A DNA stretch of 64,000 bases, taken from the NCBI RefSeq assembly GCF_003387075.1, contig NZ_QUMQ01000001.1, positions 6,324,001 to 6,388,000 on the forward strand. The letters are read 5' to 3'. The notes beneath the pieces are model-generated. The model was given only the letters and a program-made list of their open reading frames with translations, was not told the origin of the DNA and made no database searches. The stretch is from Asanoa ferruginea (GTDB lineage Bacteria; Actinomycetota; Actinomycetes; Mycobacteriales; Micromonosporaceae). Shown here in pieces: positions 27,349-36,095 of this stretch. The translations under genes and the position numbers were made by a program. Every line of letters starts with the position of its first letter. Within the stretch, counting starts at the first letter, position 1.

Positions 27349-28157
27349 CGCTGCCTCCGGCGGGTCGGGTCGGCGACGTCGCGCAGCCCGTCGGCGACCA
27401 GGTTGACGCCGACCACCAGGACGACCAGCAGCACGCCGGGTGCGATCGCGCCCACCGGCGCGGTGAGGACCGTCGACTGGGCCTCCTGGAGCAGCCGGCC
27501 CCAGGACGCGTTCGGTGGCGGCGGGCCGAGGCCGAGGTAGGACAGGCTCGCCTCGGCCAGGACGGCCAGGCCGAACTGGAGCGCCAGGTTGACCGCCAGC
27601 GTCGGCCAGATGTTGGGCAGCACGTGGGCGGTGACGATGCGCGGCCAGCTCACCCCGGAGGTGCGGGCCGCGGTCACGTAGTCCATCGCCAGCACCCGCT
27701 TGACCAGGATGCGGGTCAGCCGGGCGACGATGGCCGACATCGCCAGGCCGATCGCCACGATCGCGGAGCCGAGCGACGCGCCGCGGGCGGCGACCACGAG
27801 CATCGCCAGCAGCAGGGTCGGGAACGCGATCAGGATGTCGAGCAGCGCCGCGAGGGCGTCGTCGACCCAGCGGCTCGCGAAGCCGGCCAGCAGCCCGGCC
27901 AGGCCGCCGATGACCGCGCCGAGAGCCACCGCGCCGGCGCCGACCGCGAGGGCGATCCGGGCGCCGATCATCAGCCGGGTGAGCAGGTCGCGGCCGAGCT
28001 TGTCGGTGCCGAGCAGGTGGTGCAGGCCCGGGCCGTCGAGCCGGCCGCCGGTCGTGTCGGCCGCCGGGTAGGGCGTCCAGAAGAGCGAGACCAGCGCGAT
28101 GGCCAGCACCAGCGCCACGAGGACGAGGCCGGCGATCAGGAAGACGCGGCGCCTCAT
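27345..28157 (-). CDS. Peptide-type ABC transporter permease (DppC/OppC-like)
   Basis: A 270-residue permease with six predicted helices. HHLLGTDKLGRDLLTRLM, near residue 50, is the DppC-family signature after the first helix, and the EAA-type coupling segment is YVTAARTSGVSWPRIVTAHVLPN. ATG at 28157 overlaps the stop of the DppB-like gene by four bases and begins MRRRVFLIAG, a natural start for the first helix. Forms the channel together with the DppB-like protein. Confidence 0.9.
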   Translation of the reverse strand: MRRRVFLIAGLVLVALVLAIALVSLFWTPYPAADTTGGRLDGPGLHHLLGTDKLGRDLLTRLMIGARIALAVGAGAVALGAVIGGLAGLLAGFASRWVDDALAALLDILIAFPTLLLAMLVVAARGASLGSAIVAIGLAMSAIVARLTRILVKRVLAMDYVTAARTSGVSWPRIVTAHVLPNIWPTLAVNLALQFGLAVLAEASLSYLGLGPPPPNASWGRLLQEAQSTVLTAPVGAIAPGVLLVVLVVGVNLVADGLRDVADPTRRRQR

Positions 28158-29113
28158 CGGCGGGCTCCCGAAACGCGCAGGCGCGGGTCGATCAGCCGCT
28201 GCGCGACATCGCTGAGGAAGCCGACCACCAGCACCGCGAACGTGCTGACGAACAGCACGCCCTGGATCACCGGGTAGTCGTGTTGTGCGATGCCGCGGAC
28301 CAGCATGCTGCCCAGGCCCGGCAGCGCGAACACGCTCTCGATGACGACCGCGCCGAGGAACGTGGTGGCCAACTCGATGCCGAGCACCGAGACCACCGGG
28401 ACGGCCGCGTTGCGCAGCCCGTGCCGCCACATCGCGCCGAGGAACGACGAGCCGAGGGCGCGCGCGGTGCGCAGGTGGTCGCTGCCGAGCACGTCGAGCG
28501 TGGCCGACCGGACGTAGCGGATCAGCGACGCGGCCATCACCAGCGCGACGGTGACCACCGGCAGGATCAGCGCGCGGATCGCGTCGCCAGGTGTCGACCA
28601 GCCGTCGGGTGGGAAGCCGCCGGCTGGCAGCGTCCGCAGCCGCAACGCGAAGATCCAGACCAGGATCAGACCCAGCCAGAACGCGGGTACGGCGATGCCG
28701 AGCTGCGACACCACCCCGACGAGCCCGCCGTACCAGGTGTGTGACTTGTGCGCGGCCAGGAAGCCGACCGGCACCGCGATGACCACCGCCAGCACGAACG
28801 CGGCCAGCGTCAGCGGCACGGTCACCGAGAGCCGGCTGACGATCTCGGGGCCGACCGGCAGCGAGCTGACGAACGAGTTGCCGAAGTGCAGCGTGGCGAG
28901 CTGCCCGATCCAGTGCACGAACTGGGCGGGCAGCGGCCGGTCTGTGCCGATCTGGTGGCGGGCGGCGGCGACCTGGTCGGGCGTCGCGCCGACCGACAGC
29001 AGCGCGTTGGCCGGGTCACCCGGCAGCAGGCGCAGCAGCAGGAACAGCACGACGCTGGCGAGGACCAGGGTGCCGGCGAGCAGTGCCGCCCGCCGCACCA
29101 GATATCGGGTCAT
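28154..29113 (-). CDS. Peptide-type ABC transporter permease (DppB/OppB-like)
   Basis: A 319-residue permease. MTRYLVRRAALLAGTLVLAS is the usual first helix of DppB proteins, LLRLLPGDPA follows, and the EAA-type motif is HLRTARALGSSFLGAMWRHGLRN. The ATG at 29113 overlaps the stop of the substrate-binding protein gene by four bases, which sets the start. Six predicted membrane helices. Confidence 0.9.
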   Translation of the reverse strand: MTRYLVRRAALLAGTLVLASVVLFLLLRLLPGDPANALLSVGATPDQVAAARHQIGTDRPLPAQFVHWIGQLATLHFGNSFVSSLPVGPEIVSRLSVTVPLTLAAFVLAVVIAVPVGFLAAHKSHTWYGGLVGVVSQLGIAVPAFWLGLILVWIFALRLRTLPAGGFPPDGWSTPGDAIRALILPVVTVALVMAASLIRYVRSATLDVLGSDHLRTARALGSSFLGAMWRHGLRNAAVPVVSVLGIELATTFLGAVVIESVFALPGLGSMLVRGIAQHDYPVIQGVLFVSTFAVLVVGFLSDVAQRLIDPRLRVSGARR

Positions 29114-30624
29114 CCCTTCTTGATGCCGTAGGCGAAGAACTGCGAGTTGAGCCCGTTGACCGGGTAACCGGAGATCTTCGTCGAGGCGACCACGATCTGC
29201 GGGTAGAGGTAGAGCCAGTCGCTCGCCGCGTCCTGCGCGATCTGCTGGTTGACCTTCTTGAGCAGCTCGGTCTGCTGCTCCTCGGTCGGCGCCTGCTCGG
29301 CCTGCTTGACCCAGTCGGTCACCTGCGGGTTGTTGTATCCCCAGTAGAAGGTGGGGTCGCCGTACCAGACAATGTCCCGGTCGTTGACGTGCTCCTGGAG
29401 CGTGGCCTGGAAGTCCTTGTTCTGGTAGACCTTCGTGTACCACTGGTCAGAGGTGATCACGTTGATGTTGACCGTGATGCCGACCTTGGCCAGCTCCGAC
29501 TTCACGAACGTCGCCACCGTCGGGTGCGGGTCGTAGTTGGGCGTGTCGAGCGTGAAGCTGAAACCGTTGGGGTAGCCCGCCTGCGTGAGCAACTGCTTGG
29601 CAGTGTCTACATTGTACGGGTTGACGCCGGTCAGGTCGGTGTACCACGGGTCGGTCGGCGGCACCATCGACCCGATCAGCGTGCCGTGGTCACCCCAGAT
29701 CGACTGGAGCAGCTTCTTGTTGTCGATCGCCGAGCTGATCGCCTTGCGCACCTGGGTGTTGTTGAACGGCGCGACCCGGTCGTTGAACGCGAGCAGCAGC
29801 TTGGTCGTCGACTTCCCGTCGTTGACCTTGTAGGCCGGGTTGTCGCTGAACTGCGGGAGCGCGTCCGGGTTCTGCTCGCTGGTGACCACGTCGACCGCGT
29901 TGGTGAGCAGGGCGTTGTCGAGCGCGCTGCCGTCGGTGAAGTAGTGGAACACCACGCCGCCGTTGGTGGCCGGGGTGCCCCAGTAGTCGGCGAACTTCTT
30001 CAGCGTCAGCGTCGAGCCGCGCTTCCACGAGTCGAGCTGGTAGGGCCCGGTGCCGTCCTCTTTGGACGCGATGCTGCCGGACTGGTCGTTGATGATCCAG
30101 ACGTAGCTGAGGTTGTAGACGAACGAGATCGACCGGGTCGCCAGCGTGACGGTGACCGTCTTCGGGTCCGGCGTGGTGATCTGCTTGATCTCCGGGAAGC
30201 TGCTCTTGCGGGCCGACTTCGAGTCGGGCGCGAGCACCTTCTCGATGCTGTACTTCACGTCGGCCGACGTCAGCGCCTTGCCGGAGTGGAACTTGACGCC
30301 GTCGCGCAGGGTGAACGTGTAGGTGAGGCCGTCGGCGCTGACCGTGTTGCCGGTGGCGAGCAGCGGCTCGACCTTGCCGTCGTCGGTCAGCCGGTAGAGG
30401 CCCTCGTAGACGTTGCCGTTGAACGCCTCGGTGACGCCCTGGCCACCACCGCCGGTGTTGTCGAGGTTCTGCGGCTCGTAGAGCGAGCCGACCTGGACGA
30501 CGGCGTTCGCGTCGGCGGCGTTAGCGGGCGTGCCGGCCGAGGAGCCACCGCTGGAGCCGCAGGCGGCCAGCGCCACGGCGGCCGCGAGGGTGGCGCCGAG
30601 CAGCGCGATTCTTTGCTTCTTCAC
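29110..30624 (-). CDS. Peptide-type ABC transporter substrate-binding lipoprotein
   Basis: A 504-residue family 5 solute-binding protein. The signal peptide ends in lipobox ALAAC (Cys at about residue 22), followed by a Gly/Ser linker. GLTYTFTLRDGVKFHSGKAL is the SBP_bac_5 family signature, and VRKAISSAIDNKKLL and LLTQAGYPNGFSF are further family features. It captures peptides or a similar cationic ligand outside the cell for the four downstream genes. The 33-base gap to the upstream DUF1684 gene suggests cotranscription. Confidence 0.92.
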   Translation of the reverse strand: MKKQRIALLGATLAAAVALAACGSSGGSSAGTPANAADANAVVQVGSLYEPQNLDNTGGGGQGVTEAFNGNVYEGLYRLTDDGKVEPLLATGNTVSADGLTYTFTLRDGVKFHSGKALTSADVKYSIEKVLAPDSKSARKSSFPEIKQITTPDPKTVTVTLATRSISFVYNLSYVWIINDQSGSIASKEDGTGPYQLDSWKRGSTLTLKKFADYWGTPATNGGVVFHYFTDGSALDNALLTNAVDVVTSEQNPDALPQFSDNPAYKVNDGKSTTKLLLAFNDRVAPFNNTQVRKAISSAIDNKKLLQSIWGDHGTLIGSMVPPTDPWYTDLTGVNPYNVDTAKQLLTQAGYPNGFSFTLDTPNYDPHPTVATFVKSELAKVGITVNINVITSDQWYTKVYQNKDFQATLQEHVNDRDIVWYGDPTFYWGYNNPQVTDWVKQAEQAPTEEQQTELLKKVNQQIAQDAASDWLYLYPQIVVASTKISGYPVNGLNSQFFAYGIKKG

Positions 30625-30657
30625 GATGTAGGTCTCCGGATCAAGGGGGGAGCGGGC

Positions 30658-31350
30658 TCAGTGCACCTGGAAGCCGTCGCGGAAGACAGGCAGCTTCTCG
30701 CCGGCTTTGACAGCCAGGCCGAAGCGGTTCTGCCGCGGCGGCATCGGACAGTTGTATTGCCCGGAGAACCCGCACGGCGGCACGAAGGCCCGGTTGAAGT
30801 CGAGCACGACCCGGTCGTCGCCGGGCGCCCGCGGCACGAAGAGGAACCGGCCGGCGCCGTAGGTCTCGACGCCGTTGGTGTGGTCGCCGAAGACGAGCAG
30901 CAGCGTTCCGTCGTCGTCGAAGGCGTCGAACGCGTAGTCGACGCCGTGGAGGGAGAACAGGATGTCGCCCGGCACGGCGAGGTCGCGGGTAGCGCCGTTG
31001 TCGCGCAGGTGCTCGAACGCCACCAGACGCGGCGGGTCCTGCGGCACGAACCGCGCCTCGATCACCCAGGCCGGGTCGAACGGGTAGGCGTCGATGCCGG
31101 TGAAGTGCCGGTTGGCGGGCGAGTCGGCGTCGAACCGCCGCACGCCGTGGTCGACCGCGCCGGTGCGCTGGTCACGCCGCTCGATCGGCACGCTGCCCGG
31201 GTGGTCCTCGACGCGGGCGCCCCAGATCGTCTCGACCAGGGCGAGGTTGCCCATCGGCCCGGTGACCCGGGACAGCCGGGCGGTCCGCCATTGCGGCCAG
31301 GACGCGCGGGCGCGGTCGACGGCCGCGGGGGGAGCGGAGGAGCTGGGCAC
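30658..31350 (-). CDS. DUF1684-domain protein
   Basis: A 230-residue protein of the DUF1684 family: FVPPCGFSGQYNCPMPPRQN followed by LAVKAGEKLP at the C terminus is the family signature, with two conserved Cys residues. The function of the family is unknown. It is the first gene in the peptide transporter operon. GTG 31350 is preferred because AAGG lies eight bases upstream; a TTG at 31383 would extend it by 11 residues into the region that holds a TTAACC/GGTTAA inverted repeat. Confidence 0.78.
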   Translation of the reverse strand: MPSSSAPPAAVDRARASWPQWRTARLSRVTGPMGNLALVETIWGARVEDHPGSVPIERRDQRTGAVDHGVRRFDADSPANRHFTGIDAYPFDPAWVIEARFVPQDPPRLVAFEHLRDNGATRDLAVPGDILFSLHGVDYAFDAFDDDGTLLLVFGDHTNGVETYGAGRFLFVPRAPGDDRVVLDFNRAFVPPCGFSGQYNCPMPPRQNRFGLAVKAGEKLPVFRDGFQVH

Positions 31351-31389
31351 GGGGTGATGCCTTACCGGTCGCAGGAATATCAACTCGAC

Positions 31390-31414
31390 TTAACCTACTG
31401 TCTTGATGGGTTAA
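31390..31414. promoter_or_regulatory. TTAACC-N13-GGTTAA inverted repeat in divergent promoter region
   Basis: Perfect six-base arms (31390-31395, 31409-31414) separated by 13 bases lie in an AT-rich patch between the DUF1684/transporter operon and the rightward regulator gene. On the minus strand TCAAGA-18-TGATAT is a weak promoter candidate overlapping the repeat. It may be the operator of one or both units. Confidence 0.4.
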
Positions 31415-31480
31415 TCCACCGCGTGCGCTTCCTCACAGCCGAGGCTTGACCCGGCGCTCAGCATTCGTACAGTTTCCGCT

Positions 31481-32473
31481 GTGAATGGGGATCTTGACCT
31501 GCTCTCGGCGGCGGAGCAGGACGCCTACCGGCTGCTGGTGAGGCTCGGCGCGGCCGCAGCCGAAGACCTCGCGGCCTCGTCGGACCTGTCCGCGAGCGCC
31601 GCGGCCGGGCTGCTCGACGCGCTGCGGTCGAAGGGGCTGGCCAGCGCCGGCCCGGTGTTCCGCCCGCTGGCGCCCGACGTCGCGTTCGGTGACGCCCTGC
31701 TGCGCCGCCAGGAGGTGCTCGACGACGCCCGGCGGACGGTCGCCGCGCTCGGCGAGGACTTCCGCCGGCACAGCCGGCGCCGCGACGCCGACCGCCTGGT
31801 CGAGGTGATCGTGGGCCGGGAGGCCCTGCGTACCCGGCTCCGCGAGATGCAGGACACGGCCAAGGGGGAGATCCTCTGGTTCTGCCGGGCCAACCCGCTC
31901 GCCATGGCCGGCCCGGACAACACCGAGGAGGAGTCGGCTCTCGGCCGCGGGGTCCGCTACCGGGCCATCTACGAGCGCGCGCTGCTGGAGAAGCCGGGTG
32001 AGTTGGCCAGCATCCTCGACTCGACCGCGGCCGGCGAGGAGGCGCGCACCCTGCCGACCCTGCCGGTGCGGCTGGCGATCGCCGACCGCACGCTGGCGAT
32101 CTGCCCGCTGGTGCCCGACGAGTCGCGCGACGTCGGCGAGCCGACCGCGGCGCTGATCCGGTCGAGCGAGTTGCTGGACGCCCTGGTGGCGCTCTTCGAG
32201 AGCTTCTGGGAGCGGGCCACCCCACTGCGCGCCGACGGCCGGCACACCGAGTTGACCGAGCCCGACACGTTGCTGCTCTCCCTGGTGGTCTCCGGCCTGC
32301 CGGACAAGTCGATCGCGACGCACCTCCAGGTGAGCAAGCGGACCGTGCAGCGCCGGCTCGACCGGCTGATGGTGCTGGCCGGCGTCGACACCCGCACGGG
32401 TCTGGCGTTCCAGGCGGCCCGCCGGGGCTGGATCACCGCCCCGGCGGACCGGCTCGGTCAGTCTCGCCCGTAG
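31481..32473 (+). CDS. TrmB-like/LuxR-type hybrid transcriptional regulator
   Basis: A 330-residue regulator with two DNA-binding regions. The N terminus (about residues 8-65) is a TrmB-like winged helix (LSAAEQDAYRLLVRLG, SASAAAGLLDALRSKGL), followed by a helix and a middle domain that resembles the TrmB/PLD-like effector region (RLVEVIVGREALRTRLREMQ). The C terminus (about 255-320) is a LuxR/GerE HTH (LSLVVSGLPDKSIATHLQVS then KRTVQRRLDRLM). Such hybrids are common in actinomycetes and are often next to subtilase genes, as here. The start codon is GTG. The 3' end overlaps that of the subtilase gene by 16 bases. Confidence 0.8.
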   Translation: MNGDLDLLSAAEQDAYRLLVRLGAAAAEDLAASSDLSASAAAGLLDALRSKGLASAGPVFRPLAPDVAFGDALLRRQEVLDDARRTVAALGEDFRRHSRRRDADRLVEVIVGREALRTRLREMQDTAKGEILWFCRANPLAMAGPDNTEEESALGRGVRYRAIYERALLEKPGELASILDSTAAGEEARTLPTLPVRLAIADRTLAICPLVPDESRDVGEPTAALIRSSELLDALVALFESFWERATPLRADGRHTELTEPDTLLLSLVVSGLPDKSIATHLQVSKRTVQRRLDRLMVLAGVDTRTGLAFQAARRGWITAPADRLGQSRP

Positions 32474-35400
32474 GCGCGGATGACCGTCTGGTCGACCGTG
32501 TTGCCGGCCCGGTCGGTGGCCCGGACCCGCAGCGACACCGGCGTGCGGCCCCGCGACACGAGCGCGGTGCCGTCGCGCACCGTCGCCTGCCGCCAGCGCA
32601 CACCGTCGTCAGTGGACACATCGACGCGCAGCGTGCGCAATGCCGTGGGGAAACGCAGTGCCACACCCTTTTCGCGTACGTCATAGTCCACAGTCAACAA
32701 GGGCAGGTCGCCGGCCTTGCCCGACCGGAACGTCCATTCGGTCGCGGTGCGGGTGCCCAGCGTCCAGTCCTCCCCACCGTGCGCGGTGGTGACCCGCAGC
32801 CGGTAGGCCGCGTCGCCCGGGGTGGTGGTGACGTCCTGCCACCCGTCGGGCAACTCCGCCACGACCCCGCCGTTTCGCCACAGCGTCGCGTCGACCTGGT
32901 CGGTCGCGATGTGCGCGTAGTGGCCGTCGTGGTCGACCAGCGCCGGCACCCGCAGGTGCAGCACGTCGCCGGTGCGGTTGGACCCGAGGTCGGTGGGCCG
33001 CACCACCGGCGCCGCCCAGGTGGTCGCCGAGTGCCCGGCCCGGTAGCTGCGCGGTGCCTCGCGGAAGCCGCTGGCCAGCGGGCCGAACAGCCACGGGTAG
33101 TCGTCGGCCACGTAGTGCTGCCACAGCGAGTCGCCGGCCGACACCCACTCCTCGCGCACCGAGGGGGTCCGCACATCCCGGGAGACGTCGTTCCAGGCGT
33201 AGGTCTGCCACGGCCGCCAGCCGAACCGCTGCTCGCGTACCCAGTCGAAACCGCCGTTGTCGGCGTAGCTCGACGTGATCCGCATGCTGTTGGCCGGCGT
33301 CACCTTGTGGACGATCGACTCGGGGATCCGCCCGGGGGACACCTGGATGACGTCGTAGAGGTATGGGCTCGACGTGGTCAGCGTCAGCGACAGGGTGCGG
33401 TTGGCCCGGCGGGCGATCGTGTCGGCGGTCGCTTCGTCGAGCACCAGGGAGACGACCGGCAGCCGCTCTCCGTCGGGGCTCCACGAGGTCCAGGTCGAGA
33501 AGTCCGGCGGCCGCACGACCAGCGCCACCGCCGCACCGGCCCGGGCCGCCGCGTCGATCTTGACGAGCTCGTCCTGGTCGTCCGGCGGGATCAGCACGGC
33601 CTTGCCCCGCACGTCGCGGTCGCCCGATTTCGCCAGCGCGAACGTCCGGGTGCCGGCCCACGCCGGCGAGTTGCCCATCAGGTTGAGGTCGACCGGCCCA
33701 CCCACGCTCGCCCGCACCATCGGTGCCACCAGTTGCCAGCGTGACGAGAACTCGAAGCTGCCCGCGCGGACCGGTTTCGTCGGCGCCACGTTGACCTGCC
33801 TGACGTTGCTGAAGTGCATGACGCCGTGCGCGATGTCGCGGCCGCTGCCGGTGACCCGGTGCACGTAGTAACTCAGCACCGCCCGCTGCTCGGCCGGCCT
33901 GGGTGTCTCGATCCGGATCGGCGTGCCCTTGCGGGCGTCGACCAGCACCTCGACGTCGCGGTCGACCTTGAGCTCCGGGATCGCGGTCAGCGTCGCCTGC
34001 TCGTCGCTGCGGGCGCCGTCTTCGATCAGCGCGTGCAGCAGGTAGGTGCCCTCGTGCACCTCGTAGGTGGCGCCGCCGTCGGGCACCCAGCCCAGCACGT
34101 CGGAGCGGGCGTCGTCGCCCATCAGGGTCAACACCGGGACCGCGGTCGGCTTGCCGGTGCGGTCGAGGGCGCGCACGGTGACGCGATGCACGGGACCGTC
34201 CTTGACGGCGCCGACGGCGGTGGTCACCCGGACACCGCCGGTCGCGGTCGCGGTGATCCAGCCACTGAGCGTGCCCAGCGGAAGCGTCTCGAAGTCGACG
34301 GTCGCGTCCACCGTGGCGGTGCCGTGCGCCGGCACGATGACGGCGGCGGCGCTCAGCTTCACCGCGGCCGGTGCGGTCAGCGCCAGGCTCACCGGGCTGT
34401 TGCCGCCGTTGGTGTAGGCGACCGTCCGGGTGCCATCGGTCGGTCCGCCGACCGTGTGCAGGCCGAAGTCGGCGACACCGGTGCCGGTGACCTCCTGCCC
34501 GGTGGCCCGGGCGACGTCGACGCGTCCCGCTCCCTGCGCGTACACCGGCAGGTTGGGGGTGGTCTGTGCGGTGCTGACCAGGGCGTTCTTCAGCGCCGCG
34601 CCGGTCCAGTCCGGATGTTCCTGCGCGAGGATCGCGGCCGCGCCGGCCACGTGCGGCGTCGCCATCGACGTGCCGGAAGCGGCGGTGTAGTAGGTGTCGA
34701 CCGGGTTGCCCATCGTCGTGCCGGCGGCGCGGGCCGCGACGATGTCGACGCCCGGAGCGGTGAGCTCCGGCTTGAGGCCCTGGTCGCCGAGGCGCGGGCC
34801 CCGGCTGGAGAAGTCGGCGAGCTGGTCCGCGCGGTCGACGGCGCCGACGGTCAGCGCCTCGCGCGCGGCACCCGGTGAGCCGACCGTGGCGGTGCCGCCC
34901 GCGTTGCCGGCCGCGACGACGAACAGGGTGCCGCTCTGCCGGCTCAACTCGTCGACGGCCAGGCTCATCGGGTCGAGGCCGTCGGTCGGGTCACCGCCGA
35001 GGCTCATGTTGACCACCTTGGCGCCGCTGCCCGCGGCCCACTGCATGCCCTCGATGATCTGCGACTCGAAGCCGACGCCGTCGTCGCCGAGCACCTTGCC
35101 GACGAGCAGGTCGGCGCCATAGGCGATGCCCTTGCGGCTGCCGCCCGACGCCTGGCCGGTGCCGGCGATGGTGGCCGCGACGTGGGTGCCGTGCCCGAAG
35201 TGGTCGACGGTGTCGGCGCTGGTGCTGAAGTTGCGCGCCTCCACCACCTTGCCGGCCAGGTCGGGGTGGGTCGCGTCGATGCCGGTGTCGAGCACCGCGA
35301 CCTTCACGCCGTGCCCGTCGAGCCCGCGCTGCCAGGCTTGCGGCGCACCGATCTGGGCGGCGCTGCGGTCCAGCGTCGCCCGCACCTTGCCGTCGAGGAA

Positions 35401-35904
35401 GATCGTGCTCGGCGAGGCCAACCGGGCGCCCGTTTGCCCGCGCCAGAAGTCGGCGAGCGCGTCCTTGGCCGGTGCGACAGCGGTGGCGTTGATGCTCGAC
35501 AACGCCTGGGCTCCGCGTTGCGCGGCACCGGTGCCGCCCCGGACGATCAGGGGCAGGGTCGGCGACGTGGCGTCGCCGTAGCCGTCGGCGATCAGCCGCT
35601 GCACGTCGAACAGGTCGGTGTCGAGCCGGCCGGCCGCGATCAGCGGGACCGCGTCGCTGGGCACGACGCGCAGCCCGCCGTCGACTTCCAGGGTGTGGAA
35701 GGTGATGCGCTCGCGGCCGGGTGCGGGATCGACCGTGGCGGCGTAGCGGCCGGCCTGGGCCGGGGTCAGCTCCACGGTGTCGCCGGTGACCAAAGTGATG
35801 CGCGCGGCCACGGCTGGGCTTTCTGGTGCCGGGCCGCCGCCGTGCGCGAGGGCGGGGGTGACCGCCACCCCGGCCAGGACGCCGACGATCAGTCGACTGA
35901 GCAT
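32458..35904 (-). CDS. Large secreted S8-family serine peptidase (subtilase)
   Basis: A 1148-residue exported protein. Signal peptide residues 1-20 (MLSRLIVGVLAGVAVTPALA) are followed by a propeptide-like region to about 190. The catalytic triad is visible: Asp206 in VAVLDTGID, His238 in GHGTHVA and Ser413 in SGTSMATPHVAG. The 680 residues after the catalytic domain are beta-rich, with segments like Ig/fibronectin or jelly-roll modules, as in other actinobacterial S8 proteins of 1100-1200 residues. It is probably a secreted protease for protein scavenging or development. It is divergent from the five-gene giant-protein operon (191-base gap) and convergent with the regulator. Confidence 0.9.
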   Translation of the reverse strand: MLSRLIVGVLAGVAVTPALAHGGGPAPESPAVAARITLVTGDTVELTPAQAGRYAATVDPAPGRERITFHTLEVDGGLRVVPSDAVPLIAAGRLDTDLFDVQRLIADGYGDATSPTLPLIVRGGTGAAQRGAQALSSINATAVAPAKDALADFWRGQTGARLASPSTIFLDGKVRATLDRSAAQIGAPQAWQRGLDGHGVKVAVLDTGIDATHPDLAGKVVEARNFSTSADTVDHFGHGTHVAATIAGTGQASGGSRKGIAYGADLLVGKVLGDDGVGFESQIIEGMQWAAGSGAKVVNMSLGGDPTDGLDPMSLAVDELSRQSGTLFVVAAGNAGGTATVGSPGAAREALTVGAVDRADQLADFSSRGPRLGDQGLKPELTAPGVDIVAARAAGTTMGNPVDTYYTAASGTSMATPHVAGAAAILAQEHPDWTGAALKNALVSTAQTTPNLPVYAQGAGRVDVARATGQEVTGTGVADFGLHTVGGPTDGTRTVAYTNGGNSPVSLALTAPAAVKLSAAAVIVPAHGTATVDATVDFETLPLGTLSGWITATATGGVRVTTAVGAVKDGPVHRVTVRALDRTGKPTAVPVLTLMGDDARSDVLGWVPDGGATYEVHEGTYLLHALIEDGARSDEQATLTAIPELKVDRDVEVLVDARKGTPIRIETPRPAEQRAVLSYYVHRVTGSGRDIAHGVMHFSNVRQVNVAPTKPVRAGSFEFSSRWQLVAPMVRASVGGPVDLNLMGNSPAWAGTRTFALAKSGDRDVRGKAVLIPPDDQDELVKIDAAARAGAAVALVVRPPDFSTWTSWSPDGERLPVVSLVLDEATADTIARRANRTLSLTLTTSSPYLYDVIQVSPGRIPESIVHKVTPANSMRITSSYADNGGFDWVREQRFGWRPWQTYAWNDVSRDVRTPSVREEWVSAGDSLWQHYVADDYPWLFGPLASGFREAPRSYRAGHSATTWAAPVVRPTDLGSNRTGDVLHLRVPALVDHDGHYAHIATDQVDATLWRNGGVVAELPDGWQDVTTTPGDAAYRLRVTTAHGGEDWTLGTRTATEWTFRSGKAGDLPLLTVDYDVREKGVALRFPTALRTLRVDVSTDDGVRWRQATVRDGTALVSRGRTPVSLRVRATDRAGNTVDQTVIRAYGRD

Positions 35905-36095
35905 GCAGACTCCTTCGTGCGGTGGTTCGCTGCACGCATCCTGGAGTCTCGATATTCACGTGTGTGTTACCTCCGCCTGCCGCACTGCGGACATGGCGCG
36001 ATGTGGACAGCTTCCCGACAGTTTTGATCGACGGCGACCGCTCTCCTGTCAGGCTGTGCCCCAACTCTTCCCGGGGCGAGATCAGGAGCGCGCAG

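Noticed and set aside
29083-31449. 788-codon plus-strand open frame opposite the peptide-binding protein and DUF1684 genes
   Set aside because: The minus-strand frames have a lipobox, SBP_bac_5 signature and DUF1684 signature; the plus-strand translation is low-complexity Val/Arg/Asp text.
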